Shown piece after piece: positions 4,766 through 5,245 of a stretch of 5,245 nt of DNA. The notes under the pieces were generated by a model. That model saw only the letters and a list, made by a program, of their open reading frames with translations. It ran no database searches and was not told the origin of the DNA. Location of the stretch: assembly GCA_903917505.1 (NCBI GenBank), contig CAIXAY010000528.1:1-5245 (forward strand), read 5' to 3'. The number at the start of each line of letters is the position of its first letter. Within the stretch, counting starts at the first letter, position 1. This DNA is from an uncultured beta proteobacterium. Lineage in GTDB: Bacteria > Pseudomonadota > Gammaproteobacteria > Burkholderiales > Rhodocyclaceae. The position numbers and the translations under genes are program-made.

Positions 4766-5245
4766 ATGGGCGAGGGAAAAAAGATCCAGGAGCATCTGGC
4801 CGATGTGCGCGACCTGCTGGCCAGTCACAAGCTGGTCGAAGACCTCGTCGAACGGCCGGAAACGCCGCGCCACGAAGCGGGCGAAGAACTCGAACACAAG
4901 CAGCATCTGGAAGGCTTGCGCAGCCTGCTCGAACGCATGCCGCTCGCGGAAATCGCCCGGATCATCGAAGCGCTGGATCCGGAAGACCGGCTGCTGGTGT
5001 GGTACGAAGTGCGCGAGGAACGCGGCGAACCGATACTCGAAATCCTCTCCGACGAAGTTCGCCAGGACCTGATCGGCGACAGCCATTTTCGCAACGAGAA
5101 AACCACGATCAGCGCTTTCGAGCTGCGCAACGGCCGGCTCAGCCAGATTACCGTCAACACGCCTTACGATCTGAAATGCCTGAAGCCGATCTGGGTCGAC
5201 CTCGTGGCGCCGACGCCCGAGATTCGTTCCTGGGTCGGGCGCTGC
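4766..5245 (+). CDS. CorA-type divalent cation transporter with MgtE_N-like front domain, N-terminal part
   Basis: 160 codons run from the ATG at 4766 to the right edge without a stop. AGGGAG about 9 nt upstream supports the start. Residues about 8-105 are charged and helical: EHLADVRDLLASHKLVEDLVE, then HLEGLRSLLERMPLAEIARIIEALDPEDRLLVWYEV and EPILEILSDEVRQDLIG. This is the helical-repeat pattern of the MgtE N domain, which in MgtE senses cytoplasmic Mg2+. Residues about 113-160 (TTISAFELRNGRLSQITVNTPYDLKCLKPIWVDLVAPTPEIRSWVG) then match the opening of CorA: first strand, second strand, and the xxWVDLxxPTxEE-like turn. The CorA funnel, membrane helices and GMN signature would lie beyond the window. 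The likely role is Mg2+ (or Co2+/Ni2+) uptake across the inner membrane, with an extra sensing domain. It is divergent from the TRAP gene, with separate promoters and 217 bp between starts, and is probably unrelated housekeeping that marks the border of the TRAP/IclR cluster. Confidence 0.82.
   Translation, partial: MGEGKKIQEHLADVRDLLASHKLVEDLVERPETPRHEAGEELEHKQHLEGLRSLLERMPLAEIARIIEALDPEDRLLVWYEVREERGEPILEILSDEVRQDLIGDSHFRNEKTTISAFELRNGRLSQITVNTPYDLKCLKPIWVDLVAPTPEIRSWVGRC

Noticed and set aside
4710..5072. Plus-strand open frame overlapping the start of the cation transporter in another frame
   Set aside because: The product is Arg/Ser/Lys-rich without motifs. The frame from 4766 has a ribosome site and recognisable MgtE_N/CorA sequence and stays open to the edge.

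Overview
The window is GC-rich, densely coding DNA that looks proteobacterial, most likely betaproteobacterial (Burkholderiales-like). The reasons are the TRAP solute-binding proteins, the IclR regulator, the Fsr-type exporter and a CorA transporter preceded by an MgtE_N-like domain. The taxonomic placement is inference. There are no tRNA or rRNA genes, CRISPR arrays, insertion sequences or phage genes.

Layout. Five genes lie on the minus strand, read from high to low coordinates. They are a complete TRAP-type periplasmic solute-binding protein (4548-3523), an Fsr-family MFS exporter (3318-2113), an unrecognised protein made of two alpha/beta-barrel-like halves (2079-1375), an IclR-family regulator (1156-362), and the N-terminal part of a second TRAP solute-binding protein with a Tat-like signal (305 to the left edge). 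On the plus strand, divergent from the first solute-binding protein, is the 5' part of an MgtE_N/CorA-type divalent cation transporter (4766 to the right edge). No TRAP membrane subunit (DctQ or DctM) is visible, so any partners lie outside the window.

Transcription units inferred from spacing and promoters: (1) the 4548-3523 gene alone; (2) fsr plus the two-domain protein, 33 bp apart; (3) iclR plus the partial solute-binding protein, 56 bp apart; (4) the cation transporter.

The most notable regulatory signal is a 15-bp palindrome of the type TATGC-N5-GCATA. It occurs twice, each time inside a good sigma70 promoter: TTGAAA-16-TATAAT in front of iclR and TTGCGT-17-TATAGT in front of the complete TRAP gene. 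The two copies match at 13 of 15 positions and lie between the -35 and -10 boxes. The simplest reading is that the IclR protein represses itself (and the TRAP gene behind it) and the distal TRAP gene through the same operator, linking both solute-binding proteins to one unknown ligand. The fsr pair has a different promoter with a different dyad and may be regulated separately.
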